A DNA stretch of 5,844 nucleotides, taken from NCBI GenBank assembly GCA_946885545.1, contig CAMPGP010000143.1:1-5844 (forward strand). The letters run 5' to 3'. The position numbers were made by a program, and so were the translations under genes. Numbering within the stretch: the first letter of the stretch is position 1; the number at the start of each line of letters is the position of its first letter. Below are positions 1 through 5,580 of the stretch, piece by piece. Under the pieces are notes generated by a model. That model saw only the letters and a list, made by a program, of their open reading frames with translations, did not search any database and had not been told where the DNA came from. Source of the stretch: an uncultured Altererythrobacter sp. GTDB lineage: Bacteria; Pseudomonadota; Alphaproteobacteria; Sphingomonadales; Sphingomonadaceae.

Positions 1-163
1 CGAACACCATGTGGTGCAGGCCCGATCCGTCGTCGGTGTCGCCGATATACATGCCAGGGCGCTTGCGTACCGCGTCGAGGCCCTTGAGGACCTTGATCGA
101 ATCGGCGCCGTAGAGGTTTGCTTTCGCCGCTTCGGGCGGGGTGTTTCCGGTGGTCTCGTCCAT
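1..163 (-). CDS. gyrB: DNA gyrase subunit B, N-terminal part (3' end beyond the left edge)
   Basis: GyrB is the ATPase subunit of DNA gyrase, a cytoplasmic A2B2 type II topoisomerase that introduces negative supercoils. Only the first 54 codons are present. Residues 25-41 read [17 protein letters not shown], followed by [13 protein letters not shown], the hallmark opening of the GHKL ATPase domain. The catalytic Glu and Asn of the ATP site would lie just beyond the edge. Residues 1-20 ([20 protein letters not shown]) are the variable arm that precedes the domain. I chose ATG at 163. An in-frame ATG at 172 would add Met-Ile-Gly, but it lies inside the proposed -10 box. Neither start has a ribosome binding site, which fits leaderless translation from 163. 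The gene is divergent from the ZIP transporter. The closely similar ParE is possible in principle, but the [23 protein letters not shown] string fits GyrB best. Confidence 0.95.
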   Translation of the reverse strand, partial: MDETTGNTPPEAAKANLYGADSIKVLKGLDAVRKRPGMYIGDTDDGSGLHHMVF

Positions 164-198
164 GCCGATCATATAGGGTTTGACGGGGAAAATGCGAA
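163..198 (-). promoter_or_regulatory. Candidate gyrB promoter with +1 at the start codon
   Basis: On the minus strand, TTCGCA (198-193, 4/6 to TTGACA) and TATATG (175-170, 4/6 to TATAAT) are 17 bases apart. After a 6-base discriminator, the predicted +1 is position 163, the A of the gyrB ATG. No Shine-Dalgarno sequence lies upstream of either possible start. This was read by eye and the -35 match is moderate. Confidence 0.4.
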
Positions 199-204
199 GG
201 AATT

Positions 205-221
205 CGGCCCCCCGCGGGCCG
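205..221. repeat. Inverted repeat between gyrB and the ZIP gene
   Basis: CGGCCC (205-210) and GGGCCG (216-221) form a perfect 6-bp dyad around CCCGC, followed on the plus strand by CTTTT. It lies just upstream of the proposed gyrB -35 box, in the 116-base divergent intergenic region. It could be an operator or a chance GC-rich dyad. A terminator is unlikely, because no gene reads into it from the left on the plus strand. Confidence 0.3.
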
Positions 222-279
222 CTTTTCCCCAGCTTGCCCAACGGAGGCAACCGGGCGGCGAACGGAGCGTTGAGCGGGC

Positions 280-984
280 ATGGGGATGACGTTGCTTGTG
301 GTGCTGGTGGTTTCCGGCGCGCTCCTCGCCGGGGCGGCTTGGGGCTTGTTCGGATCCTTGCACGAGAAGACCGAGGGCTTCCTCGTCGCGCTGGCCGGTG
401 GCGCGCTGCTGCTGTCGGTCACATCCGAGCTGATCGAGCCTTCGATCGAGACCAGCTCGATCTGGATCGCCGTCGGAGGAGTCGCCGCGGGGGCGGCCGT
501 CTTCGCCGCGGTGGATTACTGGATCGACGAGCACTGGGGCGCGGAATCGGGCGGCGGTCTGCTCGCTGCGATCACGCTCGACGGAATTCCGGAAAACCTC
601 GCGCTCGGCGTGGCGCTGATCGGCGCGGGGGCGCCCGAGGTCGCTGCGCTCGCGGGCTCGATCCTGCTGTCGAACCTGCCCGAAGCCGCAGGCGGCGCGC
701 GCCAGATGGCGGACGGCGGCCACTCGAAACTGCGCATCTTCGCGCTCTGGGCGGCGACCGCGGCGTTGCTCTCGCTTGCCGCGATCGGCGGGAACGTGTT
801 GCTCGAAGGGGCCAGCCCGCACCATCTCGCGTTCATCCGCTGCTTCGCCGCGGGTGCCGTGGTCGCCAGCCTTGCGACCGAAGTCTTTCCCGAGGCCTTC
901 AAGGAAGATCGCCACTGGGCCGGCATCGCGACCGCGCTCGGGGTCATTCTCGCTTTCCTGCTCGGCGATCTGGGCGGCGGATAG
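280..984 (+). CDS. ZIP-family metal transporter with divergent metal-site motifs
   Basis: This is a 234-residue integral membrane protein with about eight hydrophobic segments (roughly residues 3-22, 33-50, 62-80, 93-115, 121-137, 153-174, 183-199, 213-229). That is the topology of ZIP (ZupT-like) divalent metal transporters, which move zinc or related metals into the cytoplasm. Segment 4 carries [11 protein letters not shown] (D101, P104, E105, N106) and segment 5 carries SNLPEAAGG (N132, P134, E135). These sit where classical ZIPs have HN-x-PEG and HE-x-P motifs, so the usual histidines are replaced by Asp and Asn. EVFPEAF at 201-207 resembles the PEA(F/S) stretch late in the fold. The start is ATG 280, with GGAG at 264-267 as a weak, slightly distant (12-base) ribosome binding site; ATG 286 is an alternative. 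I see no clear promoter. The family is fairly secure. The metal and direction are inferred. Confidence 0.82.
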   Translation: MGMTLLVVLVVSGALLAGAAWGLFGSLHEKTEGFLVALAGGALLLSVTSELIEPSIETSSIWIAVGGVAAGAAVFAAVDYWIDEHWGAESGGGLLAAITLDGIPENLALGVALIGAGAPEVAALAGSILLSNLPEAAGGARQMADGGHSKLRIFALWAATAALLSLAAIGGNVLLEGASPHHLAFIRCFAAGAVVASLATEVFPEAFKEDRHWAGIATALGVILAFLLGDLGGG

Positions 985-988
985 CCCC

Positions 989-1016
989 TCGACAAGCGCC
1001 GTATCGGCCATAGAAA
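989..1016 (+). promoter_or_regulatory. Candidate promoter of the acyl-CoA ligase gene
   Basis: TCGACA (989-994, 5/6 to TTGACA) and TAGAAA (1011-1016, 4/6 to TATAAT) are separated by 16 bases. A 7-base discriminator then places +1 at 1024, the A of the ATG. It lies in the short gap after the transporter stop, so the ligase may have its own transcript in addition to any readthrough. No Shine-Dalgarno is visible before ATG 1024. Confidence 0.35.
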
Positions 1017-1023
1017 TGTGCCT

Positions 1024-2577
1024 ATGGCCATCTTCGATCCTGCCGCCGCGCTCGCCGAACCCTACGGCTCGTTCCCCGCAATCATCGCCTCCTGGGCAGC
1101 GACGCAGCCGGACAAGGCCGCGCTGCGCGACGAGCGGGGCGAGATCGGCTGGGGCGAACTCGGCGATCGGGTCGAGCGGATCGCGGCGAAGCTCCAGCAG
1201 GACGGCCTTGAGCGCGGGCAATCGGTTGCTATCCTTGGATATTCTAGCATTCCCTATGCGCTGGTGTTCCTCGCCGCGGTGCGCGCCGGCGGGGTCGCCG
1301 CACCGCTGACGACGAGCGCCAGCCGCGAGCAGCTCGAGGGAATGGCGCGCGACAGCGGAGCGCGGCACCTGTTCATCGACCGCGCCAAGCTGGACGAGCT
1401 GGGCGAGAATTTCATGCCCGACATGGCGAAGATCGTCGTCGATGAAGCGCTCGATCAGTGGACCGAACAGTGCGAAACGCCCGCCGAACACTTCGATCCG
1501 GAGCCCGGCGATCCGTTCAACGTGATCTATTCGAGCGGCACCACGGGCATTCCCAAGGGCATCGTCCATTCGCACCGGATGCGCTGGCGGCAATTCGCGA
1601 GCACCGCGGCATCGTATCGCGAGATGGGGCTGGAGCCGCGTTCGCTCGCGTCCACTCCGCTCTATTCGAACACCACGATGGTCGCGTTCCTCGCTCCGCT
1701 GCTCGCGGGCGGGACGGTGCGCGTGATGGGCAGGTTCTCGACGCTCGACTGGCTCGAGGCGGCGCGGGCCGACCGCACTACGGTCACCATGCTGGTGCCG
1801 GTGCAGTACCAGCGGCTGATGGACGAGCAGCGGTTCGACGAATTCGACCTGTCGGCGCTGGCGATCAAGTACTGCACCTCGGCCCCCTTCCCCGCAGCCT
1901 TGAAGCGCGATGTGCTGGCGCGGATGCCGGGCGCACTGGTCGAGATCTACTCGATGACCGAGGGCGGCGTGGTCTGCCTGCTGCCGTGCCACGAGTTCCC
2001 CGACAAGCTCCACACCGTCGGCCGCCCCGCGCCGGGCAGCGAGCTGAAGGTGCTCGACGACGAGGATCGCGAGGTGTCGCCCGGAACGGCAGGGAACCTG
2101 GTCGGCCGCAGCCAGACGATGATGAGCGGATACAAGAACCAGCCGGGCAAGACCCGCGAAGGCTACTGGACCGATCCCGCCACCGGCGAGATCTGGCAGC
2201 GCATGGGCGACATCGGCCGGGTGGACGCCGAGGGCTTCGTCGAACTGGTCGGGCGCGCGAAGGACATGATCATATCGGGCGGATTCAACATCTTCCCCTC
2301 GGATCTCGAGGCCGAGCTGGAGAAGGAACCCGGCGTGGCCGAGGCGGCGGTGGTCGGCGTGCCCAGTCGTCGCTGGGGCGAGACGCCGGTGGGCTTCGTG
2401 CGGCTGTCGGGCGACACTTCACCCGAAAAGGTGCTGACGGCGGTCAACGCGCGGCTGGGCAAGACCCAGCGACTCGCCGCGCTCCACGCGATCGACGAGA
2501 TGCCGCGCAGCCATATCGGCAAGCTGCTGAAGACGGAGCTGCGCGCGACGGCGGAAGAGATCGGCGGAATCGAGTAG
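1024..2577 (+). CDS. AMP-forming acyl-CoA ligase (class I adenylate-forming enzyme)
   Basis: This 517-residue cytoplasmic enzyme should activate a carboxylic acid with ATP to an acyl-AMP and then transfer it to coenzyme A. All core motifs of the ANL superfamily are present (numbered from ATG 1024): the phosphate-binding loop YSSGTTGIPKGIVHSH at 169-184; YSMTEGG at 309-315; GDIGRVDAEGFVELVGRAKD at 395-414, with ribose-binding D396 and hinge-region R411; GGFNIFP at 419-425; and the C-terminal PRSHIGKLLK at 494-503, with catalytic K500. The length is normal for fatty-acid or aromatic-acid CoA ligases. The sequence alone does not tell the substrate, so no gene symbol is given. GTG 1018 is an in-frame alternative start that adds two residues. 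The gene follows the ZIP gene by 39 bases on the same strand. No partner pathway genes are nearby. Confidence 0.9.
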   Translation: MAIFDPAAALAEPYGSFPAIIASWAATQPDKAALRDERGEIGWGELGDRVERIAAKLQQDGLERGQSVAILGYSSIPYALVFLAAVRAGGVAAPLTTSASREQLEGMARDSGARHLFIDRAKLDELGENFMPDMAKIVVDEALDQWTEQCETPAEHFDPEPGDPFNVIYSSGTTGIPKGIVHSHRMRWRQFASTAASYREMGLEPRSLASTPLYSNTTMVAFLAPLLAGGTVRVMGRFSTLDWLEAARADRTTVTMLVPVQYQRLMDEQRFDEFDLSALAIKYCTSAPFPAALKRDVLARMPGALVEIYSMTEGGVVCLLPCHEFPDKLHTVGRPAPGSELKVLDDEDREVSPGTAGNLVGRSQTMMSGYKNQPGKTREGYWTDPATGEIWQRMGDIGRVDAEGFVELVGRAKDMIISGGFNIFPSDLEAELEKEPGVAEAAVVGVPSRRWGETPVGFVRLSGDTSPEKVLTAVNARLGKTQRLAALHAIDEMPRSHIGKLLKTELRATAEEIGGIE

Positions 2578-2594
2578 GCGCGGAAGGCGCGGTT

Positions 2595-2643
2595 GAGACG
2601 CGGCCGCCAGTTCGGGGGGAGAGGACTGGGGCGGCCGCGTCTC
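2595..2643. terminator. Long GC-rich hairpin between convergent genes, possible bidirectional terminator
   Basis: GAGACGCGGCCGCC (2595-2608) and GGCGGCCGCGTCTC (2630-2643) are perfectly complementary over 14 bp. AGT (2609-2611) and ACT (2625-2627) can extend the stem across a two-G bulge, leaving a loop of about 13 bases. The hairpin begins 18 bases after the ligase stop on the plus strand and 25 bases after the small peptide stop on the minus strand. This is where a shared terminator or 3'-end stabiliser would sit. No T-run follows on either strand, so classical intrinsic termination is not shown. Confidence 0.55.
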
Positions 2644-2667
2644 GGTCGCTGCCGTTCCTGGCAAGGC

Positions 2668-2751
2668 TCAGGCGATTGCCGCGCCGAGCATGAGGCCGCT
2701 TATCGAAGTGGCCACCAGGAAAGCCAGGAAGTGCGTTGCCGTCGTGCGCAT
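2668..2751 (-). CDS. 27-residue single-span membrane peptide
   Basis: A short open frame starts at ATG 2751 and ends in TGA at 2670-2668. The peptide begins MRTTATH, with one basic residue and polar threonines, then continues FLAFLVATSISG and LMLGAAIA to its end. This leaves about 20 uninterrupted apolar or small residues, enough for one inner-membrane helix. It could also be an uncleaved signal-like peptide. The strongest evidence is the ribosome binding site: AGGAG on the minus strand (2763-2759), exactly 7 bases before the ATG, which is close to ideal. A promoter, palindrome and structured leader lie upstream and a strong hairpin lies downstream, so it has every part of a stand-alone gene. 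I do not recognise the family and assign no function. It is too short for normal gene calling. Confidence 0.65.
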   Translation of the reverse strand: MRTTATHFLAFLVATSISGLMLGAAIA

Positions 2752-2815
2752 TACGCGTCTCCTGTTGGGGCCGGGGGGAAGGAGAGAGGGAGAGAGAGGA
2801 GACCCTTCCGCCCGG
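2752..2815 (-). promoter_or_regulatory. CU-rich hairpin leader and ribosome binding site of the small peptide gene
   Basis: On the minus-strand transcript, CCGGGCGGAAGG (2815-2804) can pair with CCTTCCCCCCGG (2782-2771) in 11 of 12 positions, with one internal mismatch. This encloses a 21-base loop of almost pure C and U. Within the loop, UCUCCU (2802-2797) is perfectly complementary to AGGAGA of the ribosome binding site (2763-2758), so loop and site could form an alternative pairing. With the proposed promoter, the hairpin would start within a few bases of the 5' end. The structure is read from sequence; a regulatory role is inferred. Confidence 0.45.
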
Positions 2816-2824
2816 ACGAGGAGT

Positions 2825-2853
2825 GAAATAATCTTTCGCGCGGCTTTTCACAA
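2825..2853 (-). promoter_or_regulatory. Candidate promoter of the small peptide gene
   Basis: On the minus strand, TTGTGA (2853-2848, 4/6) is followed after 17 bases by TATTTC (2830-2825, 3/6). GATTAT (2833-2828, 4/6) is an alternative -10 with a shorter spacer. The stretch of about 2825-2890 is clearly more AT-rich than its surroundings, as expected for a promoter here. The predicted +1 is near 2818-2821, giving a leader of roughly 67-70 bases. Confidence 0.35.
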
Positions 2854-2862
2854 ATGAGAAAA
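2845..2862. promoter_or_regulatory. Imperfect 18-bp palindrome over the -35 box, possible operator
   Basis: TTTTCACAAATGAGAAAA reads the same on both strands at 14 of 18 positions, with outer arms TTTTC/GAAAA and inner CA/TG. It overlaps the proposed -35 element of the small peptide gene, the usual place for a repressor site. Low-complexity arms make chance symmetry possible. Confidence 0.35.
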
Positions 2863-2921
2863 CTGCCAGATGAGTTGCAAAATACGCAACCACTACCGGA
2901 TGAGTGGTTCCGCTCTACCGG
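2863..2921. repeat. Direct repeats upstream of the small peptide promoter
   Basis: CTGCCAGATGAGTTG (2863-2877) and CTACCGGATGAGTGG (2893-2907) match at 12 of 15 positions and are offset by exactly 30 bp, close to three helical turns. A third partial copy, CTACCGG, is at 2915-2921. Superposed is an inverted repeat, AACCACT (2888-2894) and AGTGGTT (2903-2909). The array sits directly upstream of the proposed promoter, where activator sites would be expected. The copies are few and short. Confidence 0.35.
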
Positions 2922-2965
2922 CGAAACGCACGCGATAGATGCAAAAGACGCAGCATCGGTTTTGC

Positions 2966-2983
2966 CCCGAAGCGAAGTTCGGG
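2966..2983 (-). terminator. Short hairpin just after the methyltransferase stop
   Basis: CCCGAA (2966-2971) and TTCGGG (2978-2983) form a 6-bp stem with a 6-base loop, 8 bases beyond the methyltransferase TGA. No T-run follows on the minus strand, so it is at best a weak or factor-assisted 3' end. If it fails, methyltransferase transcripts would run into the small peptide gene. Confidence 0.3.
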
Positions 2984-2991
2984 CGGCGCTC

Positions 2992-3789
2992 TCAGGCCGC
3001 GAAGCGCTCCACGACGTCGCGCGGAAGCGGTCCGCGCTTCTTCGCCACCAGTACGAAGTATTCGAGCCATTCGCCGTCGATCGACAGCCGGTGGCGATAG
3101 CGCTCGAGCAGGTGCAGTTCGACCAGGTCCTGGTCGATCAGCGCCTTGACCAGCGCCGCGAACCCGCCCTGCTGCGCCATGCGCAGGAAATCGGTCTTGA
3201 TGTTGAACGCCAGCCACCCGTCGTCCGCGATCGATTCCATCGCGGTGACGAAGGCGGCCGCGGGAATGTCGTCGAAGCCGAGCGCGGCGACGCAAGTGAG
3301 CGCGTCCAGCTTCCATTCGGCCAGCGTTTCCCGCGTCGCGGCGTCGGGCGCCGTCATGTCGGCGACGATGTATTCGTCGTAACCCGCGGGCCGGTCGCGC
3401 AGTGCGGCGCTCCGCGCGCTGTCGATGATGTCGAGCCCGACGGTGCGCGCGACGCCGTATTCCTTGAGCTCGTCCGACACGATTCCGTTGCCCGCGCCGA
3501 GATCGAGCACCCGCAGCGGCTCGACCATCTCGCCCGCATGGCGCACCGCCCCCGCCAGCCGCGAGACGACCACCTGCGGGCTGGTGCAGCGCAGGCGCTC
3601 GTAGAACAGTTGCTCGTAGAGCCCCGGTCGGTCGTAGATCGCGGCATAGTCGTGAAATTTGATCCGTTTGTCCTCGCCGTCCTCGATCAGGAAGAAGAAC
3701 GACTGGTTCTGCTGCAGCTCGCGGCTGCTCTCGCGCGGGAAACGGATGACATGCTGGTTCTCGGCGTGCGCGCCGGTGCGATCTAGGAT
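2992..3789 (-). CDS. Class I SAM-dependent methyltransferase, non-canonical start proposed
   Basis: About 265 residues. A Rossmann methyltransferase core is visible from residue 94 (counting from 3789): motif I VLDLGAGNG at 94-102 binds S-adenosylmethionine, GLD at 118-120 ends strand 2 with an acidic ribose-binding residue, ADMTAP at 143-148 follows strand 3, and LTCVAALGFDDIP at 164-176 is the motif IV region. An N-terminal extension includes RFPRESSRELQQNQSFFFL. The substrate is unknown. The reading frame is open back to a TTG at 3906 (304 residues), but that codon lies inside guaA and upstream of the likely promoter. No ATG, GTG or TTG occurs in frame from there until a GTG near residue 73, which would remove the conserved-looking N-terminus. 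The only strong ribosome binding site, AAGGGAG at 3804-3798, lies 8 bases before an in-frame ATC at 3789, chosen here as start. The gene is divergent from guaA. Confidence 0.78.
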   Translation of the reverse strand: MLDRTGAHAENQHVIRFPRESSRELQQNQSFFFLIEDGEDKRIKFHDYAAIYDRPGLYEQLFYERLRCTSPQVVVSRLAGAVRHAGEMVEPLRVLDLGAGNGIVSDELKEYGVARTVGLDIIDSARSAALRDRPAGYDEYIVADMTAPDAATRETLAEWKLDALTCVAALGFDDIPAAAFVTAMESIADDGWLAFNIKTDFLRMAQQGGFAALVKALIDQDLVELHLLERYRHRLSIDGEWLEYFVLVAKKRGPLPRDVVERFAA

Positions 3790-3847
3790 CGGAGCTTCTC
3801 CCTTGGTTGGTGAACCCCCAACATAGCCCCCATGGCGCGCGGGACAA
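3790..3847 (-). promoter_or_regulatory. Candidate promoter and ribosome binding site of the methyltransferase gene
   Basis: On the minus strand, TTGTCC (3847-3842, 4/6) and TATGTT (3825-3820, 4/6) are 16 bases apart, predicting +1 near 3812. AAGGGAG (3804-3798) would then be the ribosome binding site in a leader of about 23 bases ending at ATC 3789. This arrangement argues against the upstream TTG at 3906, which would lie outside the transcript. Confidence 0.4.
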
Positions 3848-3861
3848 CCTTTGCGACCCGC

Positions 3862-3889
3862 TGGACAGGCAGCGCGCCTAGCTTCTAAC
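3862..3889 (+). promoter_or_regulatory. Candidate guaA promoter with +1 at the start codon
   Basis: TGGACA (3862-3867, 5/6 to TTGACA) and TCTAAC (3884-3889, 4/6 to TATAAT) are 16 bases apart. A 7-base discriminator puts +1 at 3897, the A of the guaA ATG. The spacing is identical to that before the ligase. GGGA at 3890-3893 is only 3 bases from the ATG, too close for a normal ribosome binding site. Confidence 0.4.
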
Positions 3890-3896
3890 GGGACGC

Positions 3897-5471
3897 ATGG
3901 ACGCAAGCCACCTCCCCGATTCCATCCTCATCGTCGATTTCGGCAGCCAGGTTACCCAGCTGATCGCGCGCCGCGTGCGCGAGGCCGGGGTCTACTCCGA
4001 GATCGCGCCTTTCACCCAGGCCGAAGAGGCGTTTCACCGGCTCAAGCCCAAAGGCATCATCCTTTCGGGCTCGCCCGCCGGGGTGCCCGAGGAAGGGAGC
4101 CCGCGCGCGCCCGAGATGCTGTTCGAGGCGGGCGTGCCGATCCTCGGCATCTGCTACGGCCAGCAGGTCATGAGCCACCAGCTCGGCGGCGAAGTGCGGC
4201 CCGGGCACGAGACCGGAGAAGGCGGCGAGTTCGGCCGCGCCTACCTCACCGTCACCAAGCCGTGCGCGCTGTTCGACGGGCTGTGGCAAGTGGGCGAACG
4301 GCACCAGGTGTGGATGAGCCACGGCGACAAGGTCACCCGCTTCGCCGAGGGCTTCGAGATCGTCGCCACCAGCGACGGCGCGCCCTTCGCGGTGATCGCC
4401 GACGAAAGCCGCAAGTTCTACGGCACGCAGTTCCACCCCGAGGTCGTCCACACGCCCGACGGCGGCAAGCTGCTCGCCAACTTCGTGCGCCACGTCTGCG
4501 GCCTCGCGGGCGACTGGACGATGGCCGAATTCCGCAAGACCAAGATCGAGGAAATCCGCGCGCAGGTCGGCGACGGCAAGGTCATCTGCGGCCTCTCCGG
4601 CGGGGTCGACAGCGCGGTCGCCGCGGTGCTCATCCACGAGGCGATCGGCGAGCAGCTCACCTGCGTCTTCGTCGACCACGGGCTGATGCGGATGAACGAG
4701 GCCGAGCAGGTCGTCACCCTGTTCCGCGACCACTACAACATCCCGCTGGTCCACGTGAACGCGGAGGAGATGTTCCTTGGCGGCCTGAAGGGCGAGACCG
4801 ACCCCGAGAAGAAGCGCAAGTTCATCGGCAAGGCCTTCATCGACCTGTTCGAGGCCGAGGCGAAGGCGATCGGCGGCGCGGACTTCCTCGCGCAGGGCAC
4901 GCTCTATCCCGACGTGATCGAGAGCGTCTCGTTCACCGGCGGGCCCTCGGTCACGATCAAGAGCCACCACAACGTCGGCGGGCTGCCCGAGCGGATGAAC
5001 ATGCAGCTGGTCGAACCCTTGCGCGAACTGTTCAAGGACGAGGTTCGCGAGCTCGGCCGCGAGCTCGGGCTGCCCGAGGTGTTCGTCGGCCGCCATCCCT
5101 TCCCCGGCCCCGGCCTCGCGATCCGCATCCCCGGCGAAGTGACCAAGGAACGCTGCGACATCCTGCGCAAGGCCGACGCGATCTACCTCGAGGAAATCCG
5201 CGCCGCGGGCCTCTACGACGCGATCTGGCAGGCCTTCGCCGTGCTGCTCCCGGTGAAGACGGTCGGCGTGATGGGCGACAGCCGCACCTACGACAGCGTC
5301 TGCGGGTTGCGCGCGGTGACCAGCACCGACGGCATGACCGCCGACGTCTATCCCTTCGACGCCGCCTTCCTGACCGGCGTGGCGACGCGGATCGTCAACG
5401 AGGTCAAGGGCGTGAACCGCGTGGTCTACGATTACACATCGAAGCCTCCCGGGACGATCGAGTGGGAGTGA
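3897..5471 (+). CDS. guaA: GMP synthase (glutamine-hydrolysing)
   Basis: GuaA makes GMP from XMP, ATP and glutamine, the last step of guanine nucleotide synthesis, as a cytoplasmic homodimer. The 524 residues match the family length (E. coli GuaA is 525). The N-terminal class I glutamine amidotransferase domain (about 1-200) has the nucleophile C86 in GICYGQQ, and H180 and E182 in QFHPE, completing the triad. The ATP-pyrophosphatase domain has its PP-loop SGGVDSA at 234-240. The C-terminal dimerisation domain carries SGDS-like [17 protein letters not shown] (458-474) and ends in the typical [23 protein letters not shown] (351-364) is also family-typical. All catalytic residues I can check are intact. 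The start is ATG 3897; no Shine-Dalgarno is convincing. It is divergent from the methyltransferase (107 bases to its proposed start) and is followed after 109 bases by an antitoxin gene. guaB is not in the window. Confidence 0.98.
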   Translation: MDASHLPDSILIVDFGSQVTQLIARRVREAGVYSEIAPFTQAEEAFHRLKPKGIILSGSPAGVPEEGSPRAPEMLFEAGVPILGICYGQQVMSHQLGGEVRPGHETGEGGEFGRAYLTVTKPCALFDGLWQVGERHQVWMSHGDKVTRFAEGFEIVATSDGAPFAVIADESRKFYGTQFHPEVVHTPDGGKLLANFVRHVCGLAGDWTMAEFRKTKIEEIRAQVGDGKVICGLSGGVDSAVAAVLIHEAIGEQLTCVFVDHGLMRMNEAEQVVTLFRDHYNIPLVHVNAEEMFLGGLKGETDPEKKRKFIGKAFIDLFEAEAKAIGGADFLAQGTLYPDVIESVSFTGGPSVTIKSHHNVGGLPERMNMQLVEPLRELFKDEVRELGRELGLPEVFVGRHPFPGPGLAIRIPGEVTKERCDILRKADAIYLEEIRAAGLYDAIWQAFAVLLPVKTVGVMGDSRTYDSVCGLRAVTSTDGMTADVYPFDAAFLTGVATRIVNEVKGVNRVVYDYTSKPPGTIEWE

Positions 5472-5480
5472 ACCGCGACT

Positions 5481-5505
5481 CGCGACCGTCCGGGGGACGG
5501 GCGCG
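5481..5505 (+). terminator. Hairpin after guaA, possible terminator
   Basis: CGCG (5481-5484) and CCGTCC (5486-5491) pair with GGACGG (5495-5500) and CGCG (5502-5505) around a GGG loop, 10 of 11 positions with one A-G mismatch. It begins 10 bases after the guaA stop, the normal place for a terminator. No T-run follows, so intrinsic termination is unproven. Confidence 0.45.
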
Positions 5506-5545
5506 GCCGGTTCGCTCGGCGACGCCAGGAGCCGCCAGCACAAAC

Positions 5546-5574
5546 TTGACCAAGGCGCTTGGCCAAGCAATAAT
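5546..5574 (+). promoter_or_regulatory. Near-consensus promoter of the antitoxin gene, with +1 at the start codon
   Basis: TTGACC (5546-5551, 5/6) and AATAAT (5569-5574, 5/6) are separated by the optimal 17 bases. A 6-base discriminator (CGCGGC) puts +1 at 5581, the A of the ATG. This is the strongest promoter match in the window, and no Shine-Dalgarno precedes the ATG. Confidence 0.65.
5550..5568. promoter_or_regulatory. Overlapping palindromes between -35 and -10, likely antitoxin operator
   Basis: Three half-sites alternate: CCAAG (5550-5554), CTTGG (5558-5562) and CCAAG (5563-5567, orientation reversed again). The first two form CCAAG-GCG-CTTGG. The second and third form GCTTGGCCAAGC (5557-5568), a perfect 12-bp palindrome. 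The element fills the promoter spacer. Phd-type antitoxins, alone or with their toxin, are known to repress their own promoters through such dyads, so autoregulation is the likely role. Confidence 0.6.
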
Positions 5575-5580
5575 CGCGGC

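Noticed and set aside
11..289. Plus-strand frame of 92 codons at the left edge
   Set aside because: It is antisense to gyrB and overlaps the ZIP start. It has no ribosome binding site and no family resemblance.
169..2013. Minus-strand open frame of 614 codons antisense to the ZIP and ligase genes
   Set aside because: Its composition is dominated by Arg, Ala, Gly and Glu with no domain, and it is the opposite-strand shadow of GC-rich codons in two genes with intact family motifs.
1458..2693. Plus-strand frame of 411 codons within and beyond the ligase
   Set aside because: It is an out-of-frame Arg/Gly-rich shadow of the ligase, whose motifs run in the other frame.
2781..2802. GA-rich tract as a simple-sequence repeat or phase-variation tract
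   Set aside because: The tract is irregular (GAGAGAGGGAGAGAGAGG) rather than a uniform repeat, and it is better explained as the loop of the leader hairpin.
2578..2991. tRNA, other structured RNA gene, CRISPR array or insertion sequence in the large intergenic gap
   Set aside because: There is no cloverleaf, no regularly spaced repeat-spacer series, and no transposase or paired terminal repeats. The hairpins and short repeats present are listed as separate features.
2854..3786. Plus-strand frame of 310 codons starting MRKLPDELQNTQPLPDEW
   Set aside because: The first 46 codons, outside the methyltransferase, look somewhat protein-like. There is no ribosome binding site, the codons include several unusual for this DNA (AGA, CTA, ATA), the LPDE repeat is explained by the DNA direct repeat, and the remainder is pure antisense of the methyltransferase.
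3783..3833. 16-codon minus-strand frame (ATG 3833 to TAG 3785-3783) before the methyltransferase, as a leader peptide or the true start joined by a frameshift
   Set aside because: The predicted transcription start (about 3812) is downstream of both its ATGs (3833, 3824), neither has a ribosome binding site, and no slippery sequence is visible near the stop.
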